Of a DNA stretch of 64,000 nucleotides, positions 1 to 9,027 are shown piece by piece. The DNA comes from Paracoccus maritimus. Its GTDB lineage: Bacteria > Pseudomonadota > Alphaproteobacteria > Rhodobacterales > Rhodobacteraceae. Under the pieces are notes generated by a model, which was not told where the DNA came from, ran no database searches, and saw nothing but the letters and a program-made list of their open reading frames with translations. The DNA lies in the NCBI RefSeq assembly GCF_025195095.1, contig NZ_JANAVZ010000003.1, positions 310,001 to 374,000 on the forward strand. Reading direction: 5' to 3'. Made by a program: the position numbers and the translations under genes. How positions within the stretch are numbered: position 1 is the stretch's first letter; the number at the start of each line of letters is the position of its first letter.

Positions 1-930
1 CCCCGCTACCACCACCGGCAACGCATCGGCGCCGGACCAGACCAACCCGGTCAGCAGCAGGGTCAGCGCCGCAAAGCCGGTGATCGCCAAGGCGATAACC
101 CGCTCCATCCCGAAGCGCGCGGCCATCGGCCCTGCGAACTGCGAGGCGGTGAAGAAGCCGATCGCGTTGATCGCGAACGCGATCGAGAAGCCGGTCGGGC
201 TTAGCCCGTATTGACGCGTATAGACGAAGCTGGCCGTGGACAGGAACACGAAGAAACTGGCCATGCCAAAGCCGCCGATCATGGTCAGACCCATGAAGCG
301 GCGGTCGCCCAGAAGCCTTTTCGCCCCCGACAGCATCGGCGCAAGACGGACCGGGCGACGGTTTTCGGTGGGCAGGGTTTCCGGCAGGACGAACAGGATC
401 AGGCACAGGCTCAGCAGTGCGGCGGCGGCCAGAACGCCGAAAATCTCGCGCCAGCCGCCCCATGCCATGACCAGCGATCCGGTCAGCGGGGCCAGCATCG
501 GTGAAATCGAGATGACGATCATGATCGCCGCCATCATCTTCGCGGCCGCCGGTCCAGTCGCCAGATCGCGGATCACCGCCCGCGGCACCACCATCAGCGT
601 CGCCGAGCCCAGCCCCTGCACCGCACGCGCGGCGATCAGCCAGCCGATCGACGGCGCCAGTGCTGCGGCGATCGTCGCCACCAGAAAGATAACCACACCG
701 ATTACCAGCGGCCGCTTGCGCCCGACCGCATCGGCCATCGGGCCATAGATCATCTGGGCGATCCCGAAGGTCACGAAGTAGGCTGTCAGGGTCAGCGCGG
801 CGCCAGTTTCGGTCGTATCCAGATCGCGCGCGACCTGAGGCAAAGCGGGCAAATACATGTCGACCGCGAACGGACCGACGGCGGCAAGAAGCCCCAGGAT
901 CAGGGCCATGCGAAACAACGGGTCACGCAT
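1..930 (-). CDS. Bcr/CflA-type multidrug MFS transporter (3' part cut by window edge)
   Basis: Reading the minus strand from the ATG at 930 gives 310 uninterrupted codons that run off the window, so the C-terminus is missing. The protein is strongly hydrophobic with regular transmembrane segments. Residues 24-31 (DMYLPALP) match the N-terminal signature of the Bcr/CflA drug-resistance transporters, and residues 63-73 (GPMADAVGRKR) are the loop 2-3 motif of the major facilitator superfamily. It should be an inner-membrane drug:proton antiporter; the substrate cannot be read from the sequence. It is divergent from tdk. No strong ribosome binding site lies before the ATG, but the start agrees with the family N-terminus. 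Confidence 0.88.
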   Translation of the reverse strand, partial: MRDPLFRMALILGLLAAVGPFAVDMYLPALPQVARDLDTTETGAALTLTAYFVTFGIAQMIYGPMADAVGRKRPLVIGVVIFLVATIAAALAPSIGWLIAARAVQGLGSATLMVVPRAVIRDLATGPAAAKMMAAIMIVISISPMLAPLTGSLVMAWGGWREIFGVLAAAALLSLCLILFVLPETLPTENRRPVRLAPMLSGAKRLLGDRRFMGLTMIGGFGMASFFVFLSTASFVYTRQYGLSPTGFSIAFAINAIGFFTASQFAGPMAARFGMERVIALAITGFAALTLLLTGLVWSGADALPVVVAG

Positions 931-1093
931 CGTAAAAAACCTGTTTTGAAGTCATGGAAAAGGCGGCGCAGAATCGCGCCAAGGGGAATATCGCCGCCGC
1001 CGTGCCGAAGAATATGCCAGAAACGGCCAGCGGCCGCAAACCGAACTGGCAGCATCTTGCCGCCGAAGGAGCGCGCGGCTATCTGCTGCCGCC

Positions 1094-1666
1094 ATGGCGA
1101 AGCTGTATTTCCACTATTCGACGATGAATGCAGGCAAAAGCACCCTGCTTCTTCAAGCGTCCTATAACTATCGCGAACGCGGCATGGGCACGCTGCTGCT
1201 GACCGCGGCGCTGGACAGCCGCGCGGGCCAGGGCAGGATCGCCAGCCGCATCGGCATCGCGGACGAGGCACTGACATTCAGCGCCGAAAGCGACATGTTC
1301 GCCCTGGTCAGCCAGCACCGCGCGGGTTGCGACTGCGTCTTCATCGACGAGGCGCAATTCCTGTCCAGGGACCAGGTCTGGCAGCTGGCCCGGATCGCCG
1401 ACGACCTGAACATTCCCGTCATGTGCTATGGGCTGCGGGTCGATTTCCGGGGCGAGCTGTTTCCCGGCTCGGCCGCGCTGCTGGCGCTTGCCGACGACCT
1501 GCGCGAGGTTCGCACGATCTGTCATTGCGGCAGAAAGGCTACCATGGTCATTCGCCGCGACGAATCCGGCCACCCGATCACCGAGGGCGCCCAGGTCCAG
1601 GTCGGCGGCAACGAAGTCTATGTCTCGTTGTGCCGCCGCCACTGGCGCGAGGCCACCGGCGGCTGA
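1094..1666 (+). CDS. tdk: Thymidine kinase
   Basis: A 190-residue type II (TK1-like) thymidine kinase, which phosphorylates thymidine with ATP in pyrimidine salvage. The P-loop is MNAGKS at residues 11-16, and the catalytic glutamate sits in the segment FIDEAQF (Glu86). The structural zinc site is C143/C145 with C180 and H183, as expected for this class, and the length is normal for the family. No clear Shine-Dalgarno sequence precedes the ATG at 1094; an AAGGAG lies about 20 bases further up. The start is kept because the P-loop near residue 10 fits the family. Confidence 0.96.
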   Translation: MAKLYFHYSTMNAGKSTLLLQASYNYRERGMGTLLLTAALDSRAGQGRIASRIGIADEALTFSAESDMFALVSQHRAGCDCVFIDEAQFLSRDQVWQLARIADDLNIPVMCYGLRVDFRGELFPGSAALLALADDLREVRTICHCGRKATMVIRRDESGHPITEGAQVQVGGNEVYVSLCRRHWREATGG

Positions 1667-1730
1667 AGCGCGCGCGGCCCTTGCCGAAATTCATCCCCCC
1701 TGCCAATCTGAGACGAAGGGAGAGGGGCAC

Positions 1731-2405
1731 ATGGACATCGATCCGACGGCACGCACGCGGCTTGATTCGGCCGAAATGGGAGTGATCGCGCACCTTTATC
1801 GCGGGGAGATCTATCGTTCGACATTGTGGCGCACCCGCCTCGACACCACCACGAACTGGTCGGTGGTCACGCTGGGGGTCGCCCTGTCCATCGCATATTC
1901 CTCTCCTCAGGCATCGCCCCTGCCACTGGTGCTTGTCGGCATCCTGATCTTCTTTTTCCTGATGCTCGAGGCGCGGCGCTATCGCTATTTCAACGTCTGG
2001 CGGGCGCGTTGCCGCTGGATGGAGCTGCATTTCCTGGCGCCGATGCTGACCGAGGGCGATCTGCATCTGGAGGAAGGCTGGCAGAACCGACTGGCCGAGG
2101 ATTACCGCCATCCAACCTATCATGTCAGCTTCTGGACCGCTGTCGGGCGCCGGATCAGGCGAAACTATTTCTGGATCCTGCTGATTCAGACAATCGCCTA
2201 TCTGGGCAAACTGATGGTGCATCCCGTGCCGCTGGAAAGTGTCGGGCAGTTTCTGGAACGCGCGTCGATCGGCCCGCTTCCGGGATGGATGGTTCTGGGC
2301 GTCGGCGCGCTCTATTGCGCGGCGCTGGGGGCCATCGCGCTGATCAGCGGTCGCGCCGATGCGCAGCGCGCGAAGATGCGGCAGGATCCGTTGGGAATGG
2401 GTTGA
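1731..2405 (+). CDS. DUF2270 family integral membrane protein
   Basis: A 224-residue protein with the ATG at 1731 preceded by a purine-rich AAGGGAGAGGGG. An acidic/polar N-terminal stretch (about 38 residues) contains the segment HLYRGEIYRS, followed by two closely spaced membrane segments (about 45-75), a basic Arg/Tyr-rich loop (EARRYRYF) and further membrane segments near residues 150-165 and 190-212. This pattern and the conserved R-x-E-x-x-R/RYRYF residues fit the DUF2270 family of bacterial inner-membrane proteins, whose function is unknown. It follows tdk by 64 bp and converges on the DMT transporter gene. Confidence 0.82.
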   Translation: MDIDPTARTRLDSAEMGVIAHLYRGEIYRSTLWRTRLDTTTNWSVVTLGVALSIAYSSPQASPLPLVLVGILIFFFLMLEARRYRYFNVWRARCRWMELHFLAPMLTEGDLHLEEGWQNRLAEDYRHPTYHVSFWTAVGRRIRRNYFWILLIQTIAYLGKLMVHPVPLESVGQFLERASIGPLPGWMVLGVGALYCAALGAIALISGRADAQRAKMRQDPLGMG

Positions 2406-2456
2406 TCGCGAACGACAATCATCGCCCGCGTTTCTACCACGCCTGTCGGGCAGGTT

Positions 2457-3401
2457 TCACCCCTGTGGCGTCATCGCCTTGCGCTGCCGGTTGCGTTCCA
2501 GCCCCAGCCGCCGCTCGCGCCAGATGATCAGGATGCCCGCTAGGATCACGACGGCGGCGCCGATCACCACGGTCAGTGTCGGCACCTCGTGAAACACGAA
2601 GAACCCGATCGCCAGTGCCAGGATCATCGAGGCATATTCGAACGGCGCGATCAGCGAAGCGTCCGCAAAACGATAGGACGATGTCAGCAGGATCTGCCCA
2701 AGCCCGCCAAGAAGCCCGGTCAGCACCAGCAAGCCGAATGTGGTCGGATCGGGAAGCACCCAGCCGAACGGAATGGTCGCAAGGCTGAGCACTGCGGATG
2801 TGACCGAGAACCAGAAGACGATTGCCGATGTGCGCTCGTCCTGAACCAGCCTGCGCACGAAAATCTGCGCCAAAGCCGCGCAGGTCGCACCACCAAGCGC
2901 GACAACGGCACCAAGCTGGCGACGATAATCCTGCGCCCCGGCCTCAAGCCGCAGTTGTGGCGACAGGACGATCAGCACGCCGATCAGCCCCAGTCCGACC
3001 ATCCCCAGCCGGAACAGCCGCACATCCTCGCCCAGAAACATCGCCGCGAAGACCACCACTAGCAAGGGCGCGGCATAACCGATCGCGGTGACTTCGGGAA
3101 ACGACAGCAGCGAGAGCGCCCAGAATCCCAGCCCCATTGCCGCCGTGCCTATGATGCCGCGATAGAAATGCCCCATCGGACGAAATGTCGTCAGCCCCGT
3201 CGCAAGCTCTCCGCGCCACCACAACCAGACCAGAATCACCGGGATCGCGAAGAACGACCGAAAGAATACCTGCTGTCCCGGCGGCACCCCCAGCCCGTCC
3301 TGCGACGTGGCCTTGACCAGCGCCGCCATCAGCGTGAACACCGCGACACTGCTGCATTTCAGCGCGATGCCCAGAAGCGGGCGTTCAGAGGTCAGGGACA
3401 T
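2457..3401 (-). CDS. DMT superfamily (EamA) transporter
   Basis: A 314-residue inner-membrane protein with two EamA halves of about five transmembrane helices each, the usual ten-helix drug/metabolite transporter fold. The reading frame is open further upstream, but the ATG at 3401 (MSLTSERP) is preferred because the upstream 27 residues are Arg-rich and unlike the family. The C-terminus ends in a basic cytoplasmic tail (RERRLGLERNRQRK). The substrate cannot be predicted. It converges on the DUF2270 gene with a 51-bp gap lacking an obvious terminator. Confidence 0.9.
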   Translation of the reverse strand: MSLTSERPLLGIALKCSSVAVFTLMAALVKATSQDGLGVPPGQQVFFRSFFAIPVILVWLWWRGELATGLTTFRPMGHFYRGIIGTAAMGLGFWALSLLSFPEVTAIGYAAPLLVVVFAAMFLGEDVRLFRLGMVGLGLIGVLIVLSPQLRLEAGAQDYRRQLGAVVALGGATCAALAQIFVRRLVQDERTSAIVFWFSVTSAVLSLATIPFGWVLPDPTTFGLLVLTGLLGGLGQILLTSSYRFADASLIAPFEYASMILALAIGFFVFHEVPTLTVVIGAAVVILAGILIIWRERRLGLERNRQRKAMTPQG

Positions 3402-3594
3402 TTGCGATCTGCCGGTCTGCGGGGAACGGCGCGCGAACGCACGCCCAGCCCGATGGCTAGGCCGCGCGCAGTCCGGCGTCAAGCATCGACAAATCGCGCA
3501 ATCCGATCACTTTCGCATGGCTTCCCAAGCAGGCGCGTTGCGGGGCGCAAGACCATCATGTAACCATCCTGCCCAAACAGGCAAAGGATCTCCC

Positions 3595-4740
3595 ATGCGC
3601 GCATTTCTGCTGAGGCTGGCCGCCCTGCTGTGTCTGACCGCACCCGCGAACGCCTTCGACACCAATGCCGGCACGGCGTGGGTCTATGATGTGGCGACCG
3701 GCACCGTGCTGATGGAAAAAAACGCCGATCAGTCGATCCCGCCTGCCTCGATGTCGAAGCTGATGACAACCTACATGCTGTTCGAGGCGCTGCACGAAGG
3801 CCGCGTGCAGATGGACACGCGCTTGCCCGTCTCGACCAAGGCGCGGCAGATGAAGGGTTCGACCATGTTCCTGAACGAACAGGATCGTCCCACGGTCGAG
3901 GAACTGATCAAGGGCATCATCGTGCTGTCCGGCAACGATGCCTGCGTGGTCGTGGCAGAGGGACTGTCGGGAACCGAGGCCGCCTTTGCCCGCCAGATGA
4001 CCGAGAAGGGCAAAGAGCTTGGCCTGACCAACTCGACCTTCGCGAATGCCTCGGGCTGGCCCGACCCGCGCCACCGGATGACGGCGCATGATCTGGGGCT
4101 GGTTGCCGTGCACCTGGTCCGCGACTTCCCGGAACTGTACAAGAATTTCGCCCTGACCGAGTTTCCCTATGACAACCGCGCGCCCGCCAATCGCTTCAAC
4201 CGCAATCCGTTGCTGGGTCTTGGCATCGGCGCCGACGGCCTGAAGACCGGCCACACCCAGGAGGCGGGTTATGGTCTTGTCGGATCGGCCGTTCAGGACG
4301 GGCGGCGCATCGTCTTCGTGATCACCGGCCTGCCCACCGAAACCGCACGTGCCGAGGAAGCCGAGCGGATCGTGAACTGGGCGTTTCGGCAGTTCACCAT
4401 GGAAACGCTTGTCCCCGCGGGCGAGACGGTTGTCGAGGTGCCGGTCTGGCTGGGCACGCAGGCGCGCGTCGGTCTGACCACGTCCGAGGGCGCGCGGGTG
4501 CTGATCCCCGCCGGCGCCAGGGATCAGGTCAAGGTCGAGGCCGTCTACGACTCGCCCCTGCCCGCGCCGATCGCCAAGGGCGACCAGCTGGGTCGCCTTG
4601 TGGTCACCGTGCCGGGTGCGAAAGACGCCGTCACCCCGCTTATCGCCGCACAGGACATTCCCGAGGCGGGTTTCGCAGGCCGTCTGAAGGGCGCCGCGAT
4701 GCGGCTTGGAAACAAGGCGCTCGAAGCCACGGGGCTTTGA
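3595..4740 (+). CDS. D-alanyl-D-alanine carboxypeptidase (PBP5/6 family)
   Basis: A 381-residue secreted serine peptidase that trims the terminal D-Ala from peptidoglycan pentapeptides in the periplasm. A signal peptide occupies residues 1-20 (cleavage after ANA). The three active-site motifs are present: S-M-S-K (52-55), S-G-N (112-114) and K-T-G (217-219). A C-terminal beta-rich domain follows and the protein ends with a weakly amphipathic helix, probably the membrane anchor. The frame is open upstream to 3307, but only the ATG at 3595 starts at the signal peptide. Its stop overlaps the tmk start (TGATG), making it the first gene of a coupled run. Confidence 0.95.
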   Translation: MRAFLLRLAALLCLTAPANAFDTNAGTAWVYDVATGTVLMEKNADQSIPPASMSKLMTTYMLFEALHEGRVQMDTRLPVSTKARQMKGSTMFLNEQDRPTVEELIKGIIVLSGNDACVVVAEGLSGTEAAFARQMTEKGKELGLTNSTFANASGWPDPRHRMTAHDLGLVAVHLVRDFPELYKNFALTEFPYDNRAPANRFNRNPLLGLGIGADGLKTGHTQEAGYGLVGSAVQDGRRIVFVITGLPTETARAEEAERIVNWAFRQFTMETLVPAGETVVEVPVWLGTQARVGLTTSEGARVLIPAGARDQVKVEAVYDSPLPAPIAKGDQLGRLVVTVPGAKDAVTPLIAAQDIPEAGFAGRLKGAAMRLGNKALEATGL

Positions 4741-5336
4741 TGTTCATCAGCTTCGAAGGGATCGACGGCTGCGGCAAGTCCATGCAGTCTGCGTGGCTTG
4801 CCAAAGCGCTGAGGACGGAAGGCCGTCGGGTCTTGCACACGCGCGAGCCGGGCGGCAGCCCCGGCGCCGAGGAAATCCGGCGCTTGCTGGTCGAAGGGGC
4901 CGGCGAACGCTGGTCGGTGGAAACCGAATGTCTTCTGTTCACGGCCGCCCGCCGCGATCATCTTGAACGCACCATCCGCCCCGCCCTTGACGCAGGGCAG
5001 ACCGTCATCACCGATCGGTTCGCGGATTCCACCCGCGTGTACCAGGGCACGACCCGCGGCGATCTGCGCCAGATCGTCGATCGCCTGCATGCGCTGATGA
5101 TCGGCGTCGAACCCGACCGGACATTCGTCATCGACGTGGATCCCGCCATCGCCCTTGCGCGCGGCAAGGCGCGCGGCGGAAACGAGGATCGGTTTGAAAG
5201 CTTTGGCCTGGACTTTCAGCTGCGGCTTGCGGCGGGTTTCAGGGCGTTGGCGCAAGAATACCCCGACCGGGTCCGCGTGATCGACGGCAGCGGAAGCGTC
5301 GAGGACGTCGCCGCCCGTGTCAGGGCCGCGCTGTGA
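4740..5336 (+). CDS. tmk: Thymidylate kinase
   Basis: A 198-residue dTMP kinase making dTDP for DNA synthesis. The P-loop GIDGCGKS is at residues 7-14, followed by the conserved TREPGG and the DR-x-x-x-S segment (TDRFADST) of the nucleoside-binding site. The ATG at 4740 overlaps the stop codon of the upstream carboxypeptidase gene; a TTG one codon earlier is a less likely start. Its own stop overlaps the GTG of holB, so translation of the three genes is probably coupled. Together with tdk upstream and dut elsewhere in the window it supplies dTTP. Confidence 0.96.
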   Translation: MFISFEGIDGCGKSMQSAWLAKALRTEGRRVLHTREPGGSPGAEEIRRLLVEGAGERWSVETECLLFTAARRDHLERTIRPALDAGQTVITDRFADSTRVYQGTTRGDLRQIVDRLHALMIGVEPDRTFVIDVDPAIALARGKARGGNEDRFESFGLDFQLRLAAGFRALAQEYPDRVRVIDGSGSVEDVAARVRAAL

Positions 5337-6445
5337 AGACGGACCCCGAGGACATCCCCGAACCCGACCGCGTGCCGGGGGCGCCGCATCCGCGCATGAC
5401 GGGCCGGATCATCGGCCAGGACCACGCCATCGCCGAGTTCGTCGAGGCCGAGCGCAGCGGGCGCTTTCATCACGCCTGGCTGCTGACCGGTCCGCGCGGC
5501 GTCGGCAAGGCGACACTGGCCTGGGCCATTGCCCGCTGGCTGCTGTCGGGAGCGGCCAGCGACGATCTGTCCGTCCCCGATGGGGATCCGGCGGCGCGGC
5601 GCCTTGCGGCGCTGTCCGAACCGGCTCTGCAACTGATCCGGCGGCCATGGGACGACAAGGCCAGTCGCCTGCGCGCCGAGATCACCGTGGACGAGATCCG
5701 GCGACTGCTGTCGTTCTTTCACATGTCGGCCACCGATGGCGGCCGCCGCATCGCGATCGTCGATGCCGCCGACGAGATGAACACCGCCGCCGCGAACGCA
5801 TTGCTGAAGGTGCTTGAAGAACCGCCCAGAGACGGGCTGATCCTGATGATCGCACATCAGCCCGCCAGGCTGCTGCCAACGATCCGGTCGCGTTGCAGGA
5901 CGTTGCGCCTGAACCCTCTGACCCCGGACCAGATGACCGAGGCGCTGTCAGGGCTGGGTGTCTCTGAAGATGCCGAGGCCCTGGCCGCGTTGTCCGGCGG
6001 CTCGGTCGGCGAAGCGTTGAGGCTGTCGGGACAGGACGGGCTGACGCGGTATCAGCAGATCGTGGATCTGTTCGGCACCCTGCCGCGCATGGACCGATTG
6101 GCGGCCGCCAGACTGGCCGATGCCGCCGCCGGGCGCGCCAATGCCGATGGCGACCCGTTCGACCTGATGGTGACGCTGCTGGACCGATTCCTGACGCGGA
6201 CCGCACGGGCCGGTCTGATGGGCGCGCCTTTGCCACAGGCCGCGCGGCACGAAGGCGCATTGATGGCCCGCATCTCGCCCAACGACCAGGCCGCCCGCGA
6301 CTGGGCCGGGGCGCAGGCCCGTCTGTCGGCGCGAGCACGCAGCGGTCGGGCGGTCAACCTTGACCCTGCCGCGCTGGTGATGGATATGCTGACGGAACTG
6401 GCGCATCTGCCGCCGGCACAATCCGCCCTGCCAGCCAAAGGTTGA
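5333..6445 (+). CDS. holB: DNA polymerase III subunit delta'
   Basis: A 370-residue clamp-loader ATPase-like subunit. The Walker A motif is GPRGVGKA (53-60), the Walker B-like segment IVDAADEMN is near 142-150 and the SRC sensor motif is at 186-188, all typical of delta'/gamma-type AAA+ proteins. The four-cysteine zinc module seen in E. coli DnaX/HolB is absent: the segment between Walker A and B carries no cysteines. The GTG start at 5333 overlaps the tmk stop (GTGA). The tmk-holB-tatD order is widespread in bacteria and supports the call. Confidence 0.93.
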   Translation: MKTDPEDIPEPDRVPGAPHPRMTGRIIGQDHAIAEFVEAERSGRFHHAWLLTGPRGVGKATLAWAIARWLLSGAASDDLSVPDGDPAARRLAALSEPALQLIRRPWDDKASRLRAEITVDEIRRLLSFFHMSATDGGRRIAIVDAADEMNTAAANALLKVLEEPPRDGLILMIAHQPARLLPTIRSRCRTLRLNPLTPDQMTEALSGLGVSEDAEALAALSGGSVGEALRLSGQDGLTRYQQIVDLFGTLPRMDRLAAARLADAAAGRANADGDPFDLMVTLLDRFLTRTARAGLMGAPLPQAARHEGALMARISPNDQAARDWAGAQARLSARARSGRAVNLDPAALVMDMLTELAHLPPAQSALPAKG

Positions 6446-6448
6446 CCC

Positions 6449-7255
6449 ATGACCCAAGCGGCCCCCACGCCGATTGTTGACAGCCATTGCCATCTGGACT
6501 TCCCCGATTTCGACGGTGAACACGACGCGCTGATCGCCCGCGCGCGCCAGGCAGGCGTGACGCGCATGGTCACGATCTGCACGAGGCTGCGGCTTGAACC
6601 ACAGGTCCGCGCCCTGGCCGAAGCACATGACGGCGTGTTCTACGCCGCCGGCACCCATCCGATGAGCGTCGCGGACGAACCGATGGCCAGCGTCGATGAT
6701 CTGACCCGGCTGGCCGAGCATCCGAAATTCGTGGGCATCGGCGAAACCGGGCTGGACTATCACTATACCGCCGAAAGCGCGGGACGGCAGCAGGAAAGCC
6801 TTCGCATCCATATCGAGGCCGCCCGGCGGACCCGCCTGCCGCTGATCATCCACGCCCGCGACGCCGACGCCGATATGGCCAGGATCCTGACCGAGGAATA
6901 TCGCGCCGGCGCCTATGATTGCGTGATGCATTGCTTCAGCTCCGGGGCGGAACTTGCCCGCGCTGCGCTGGATCTGGGCTTTTACCTGTCGATGTCCGGC
7001 ATCGCCGCGTTTCCGCGGTCGGGCGATCTGCGCACGATCTTCGCCGCAGCGCCGCTGGACCGGATCCTTGTCGAGACCGACAGCCCCTACCTGGCCCCGC
7101 CGCCGCATCGGGGCAAGCGCAACGAACCTGGCTATGTCACACGGACCGCCGCCGTGGGCGCCGATCTGTTCGGCGTTGACTACGCCGAGTTCGCCCACCG
7201 GACCTCGGCCAATTTCGACCGGCTGTTCTGGAAGGCGGCCGGAGGCGCGGCGTGA
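6449..7255 (+). CDS. TatD family metal-dependent deoxyribonuclease
   Basis: A 268-residue TIM-barrel hydrolase. Metal ligands are visible in order: D-S-H-C-H (H13, H15), the glutamate of GIGETGLDYHY, the histidine of IHARDAD, the histidine of MHCFSSG and the aspartate of VETDSPYLAP. TatD proteins act as 3'-5' exonucleases/DNases in DNA repair and degradation; which substrate this one prefers is not visible. It lies three bases after holB and its stop overlaps the GTG start of the next gene. Confidence 0.94.
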   Translation: MTQAAPTPIVDSHCHLDFPDFDGEHDALIARARQAGVTRMVTICTRLRLEPQVRALAEAHDGVFYAAGTHPMSVADEPMASVDDLTRLAEHPKFVGIGETGLDYHYTAESAGRQQESLRIHIEAARRTRLPLIIHARDADADMARILTEEYRAGAYDCVMHCFSSGAELARAALDLGFYLSMSGIAAFPRSGDLRTIFAAAPLDRILVETDSPYLAPPPHRGKRNEPGYVTRTAAVGADLFGVDYAEFAHRTSANFDRLFWKAAGGAA

Positions 7256-8076
7256 TCAAGGCCACGATCCTTGGCTGCGGATCTTCGGGCGGCGTGCCCC
7301 GGCTTGGCAATCTGTGGGGCGCATGTGATCCCGGTAATCCCCGGAACCGCCGCCGCCGCTGTTCGCTGCTGGTCGAACGCGAGGGACCGGGGGGCACGAC
7401 CCAGGTTCTGATCGACACCGGCCCCGACATGGTGCCGCAGCTGCTGGACGCACGGATCGCCACGCTGGACGCTGTTCTCTACACCCACGCGCACGCGGAC
7501 CACATCCACGGCATCGACGATATCCGGCAACTGGTTCACAACGCGCGCCGCAAGGTGCAGATCTGGGCCGATACGCCCACGACACAGGCGCTGCGGGACC
7601 GTTTTGCCTATATCTTTGACACGCCGGCTGGCAGCCTTTACCCGCCCATCGCTGATCTGAACCTGATTGACGGTCCGGTGACCATCGAGGGACCGGGCGG
7701 GCCGATCACCTTCCAGCCGTTCCGCGTCCAGCACGGAGAGATCACCGCGCTGGGGTTCCGCATCGGCGGCCTGGTCTATCTGCCCGACGTGTCGGAGATT
7801 CCCGACGAGGCATGGCCGCTGATCCAGAATGCCGAGATCTTCGTGTGCGATGCGCTGCGCCACAGCCCGCATCCCAGCCACGCAAATTTGGCGCAGGCGC
7901 TGGAATGGCTTGCGCGGGCCGGAACCCCGCGTGGCGTGCTGACCAACATGCATATCGACATGGACTACGATCAGGTCATGACGATGACGCCCGATCACAT
8001 CATCCCCGCCCATGACATGATGGTGCTGAGGGTCGGAAACGTCACGCCGGCCTTGGCCGGCCCGACCGCGACGTGA
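7252..8076 (+). CDS. MBL-fold metallo-hydrolase (PhnP-like)
   Basis: A 274-residue metallo-beta-lactamase-fold hydrolase with the HAHADH metal motif at residues 79-84. A Gly-rich N-terminus (GCGSSGGVPR) and a downstream His (SHANLAQ) and Asp/His region (NMHIDMDYD) fit the PhnP/RNase Z-like branch. PhnP hydrolyses cyclic ribose phosphates, but no phn genes are nearby, so the substrate stays open. GTG start at 7252 overlaps the tatD stop. The tatD-MBL pair is common next to holB in alphaproteobacteria. Confidence 0.9.
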   Translation: MIKATILGCGSSGGVPRLGNLWGACDPGNPRNRRRRCSLLVEREGPGGTTQVLIDTGPDMVPQLLDARIATLDAVLYTHAHADHIHGIDDIRQLVHNARRKVQIWADTPTTQALRDRFAYIFDTPAGSLYPPIADLNLIDGPVTIEGPGGPITFQPFRVQHGEITALGFRIGGLVYLPDVSEIPDEAWPLIQNAEIFVCDALRHSPHPSHANLAQALEWLARAGTPRGVLTNMHIDMDYDQVMTMTPDHIIPAHDMMVLRVGNVTPALAGPTAT

Positions 8077-9017
8077 GCGCGCTTTTCACCACCATCCTGC
8101 CGGTCTTTCTGGTGATCGGCTTCGGCTATCTGGTCAGCTGGCGGGGCCTGTTCTCGGAATCGGCGGTGGACGGGCTGATGCGCTTTGCCCAGAACTTCGC
8201 CGTGCCGGCCCTGCTGTTCGCCTCGATGGCGCGGCTGGATCTGGGCACCGAGTTTCGCCCCGCATTGCTGATCGCCTTCTATACCGGGGCGTTCTGCAGC
8301 TATGCCGCCGGTTGGGCGGGGGCGCGATTCCTATTCAACCGCCCTGCCCCGGACTGCGTGGCGATCGGGTTCGTCTGCCTGTTCTCCAACACCCTGCTTC
8401 TGGGCATCCCGATCACGGAACGTGCCTTCGGCGCGCAGGCCCTGGACGGCAACTGGGCGATCATCGCCCTGCATTCGCCCGCGCTTTACACTTTCGGCAT
8501 CACCGCGATGGAGTTCACCCGCGCGCGCGGCACCGGCCTGTCGGTTGGGGGTGTCGCGCTGCGTGCCCTGTCGGGCGTCATCAGGACGCCGCTTGTGATC
8601 GGTATTTTGTGCGGTCTGGCGATGAACCTTCTGATGCAGGCAGGTCTGGTCATGCCCGAGGGGTTCTGGGCCGCCGTTGACATGCTGGCCCGCGCCGCGC
8701 TGCCGGCGGCGTTGTTCGGACTTGGCGGCATCCTGTACCGCTATCGCCCCGAAGGCGACATGGCGACCATCGCGATGTGCTGCGGCTGCGCATTGCTTTT
8801 GCACCCGCTGGTCACGTTCGGCCTTGGGTCGGTTCTGGGGCTGGATGTCGCGGGCATGCGTTCGGCGGTCGTCACTGCGGCAATGCCGCCGGGGATCAAC
8901 GCCTATCTTTTCGCCAATATCTACGGATCTGCGCGCCGCGTCGCGGCCTCGACGGTGCTGATCGGCACCGCCGTTTCGGTCATCAGCATCTGGGTCTGGC
9001 TGGCGATCCTGCCCTGA
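8073..9017 (+). CDS. AEC family transporter
   Basis: A 314-residue inner-membrane protein with about ten hydrophobic segments. The N-terminal segment (PVFLVIGFGYLVSWRG) and the Pro/Asn-rich pattern (PALLF, NTLLLGIPI) are typical of the auxin efflux carrier family, which in bacteria exports or imports small organic acids such as malate. GTG start at 8073 overlaps the upstream stop, so it is the last gene of the coupled run. It converges on dgoA with a 10-bp gap that has no terminator. Confidence 0.9.
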   Translation: MSALFTTILPVFLVIGFGYLVSWRGLFSESAVDGLMRFAQNFAVPALLFASMARLDLGTEFRPALLIAFYTGAFCSYAAGWAGARFLFNRPAPDCVAIGFVCLFSNTLLLGIPITERAFGAQALDGNWAIIALHSPALYTFGITAMEFTRARGTGLSVGGVALRALSGVIRTPLVIGILCGLAMNLLMQAGLVMPEGFWAAVDMLARAALPAALFGLGGILYRYRPEGDMATIAMCCGCALLLHPLVTFGLGSVLGLDVAGMRSAVVTAAMPPGINAYLFANIYGSARRVAASTVLIGTAVSVISIWVWLAILP

Positions 9018-9027
9018 CGATATGCCC

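Noticed and set aside
954..1127. A 57-codon frame (ATG at 954) running into the start of tdk
   Set aside because: No ribosome binding site, no recognisable feature, and it overlaps tdk out of frame. It could be a leader but there is no support.
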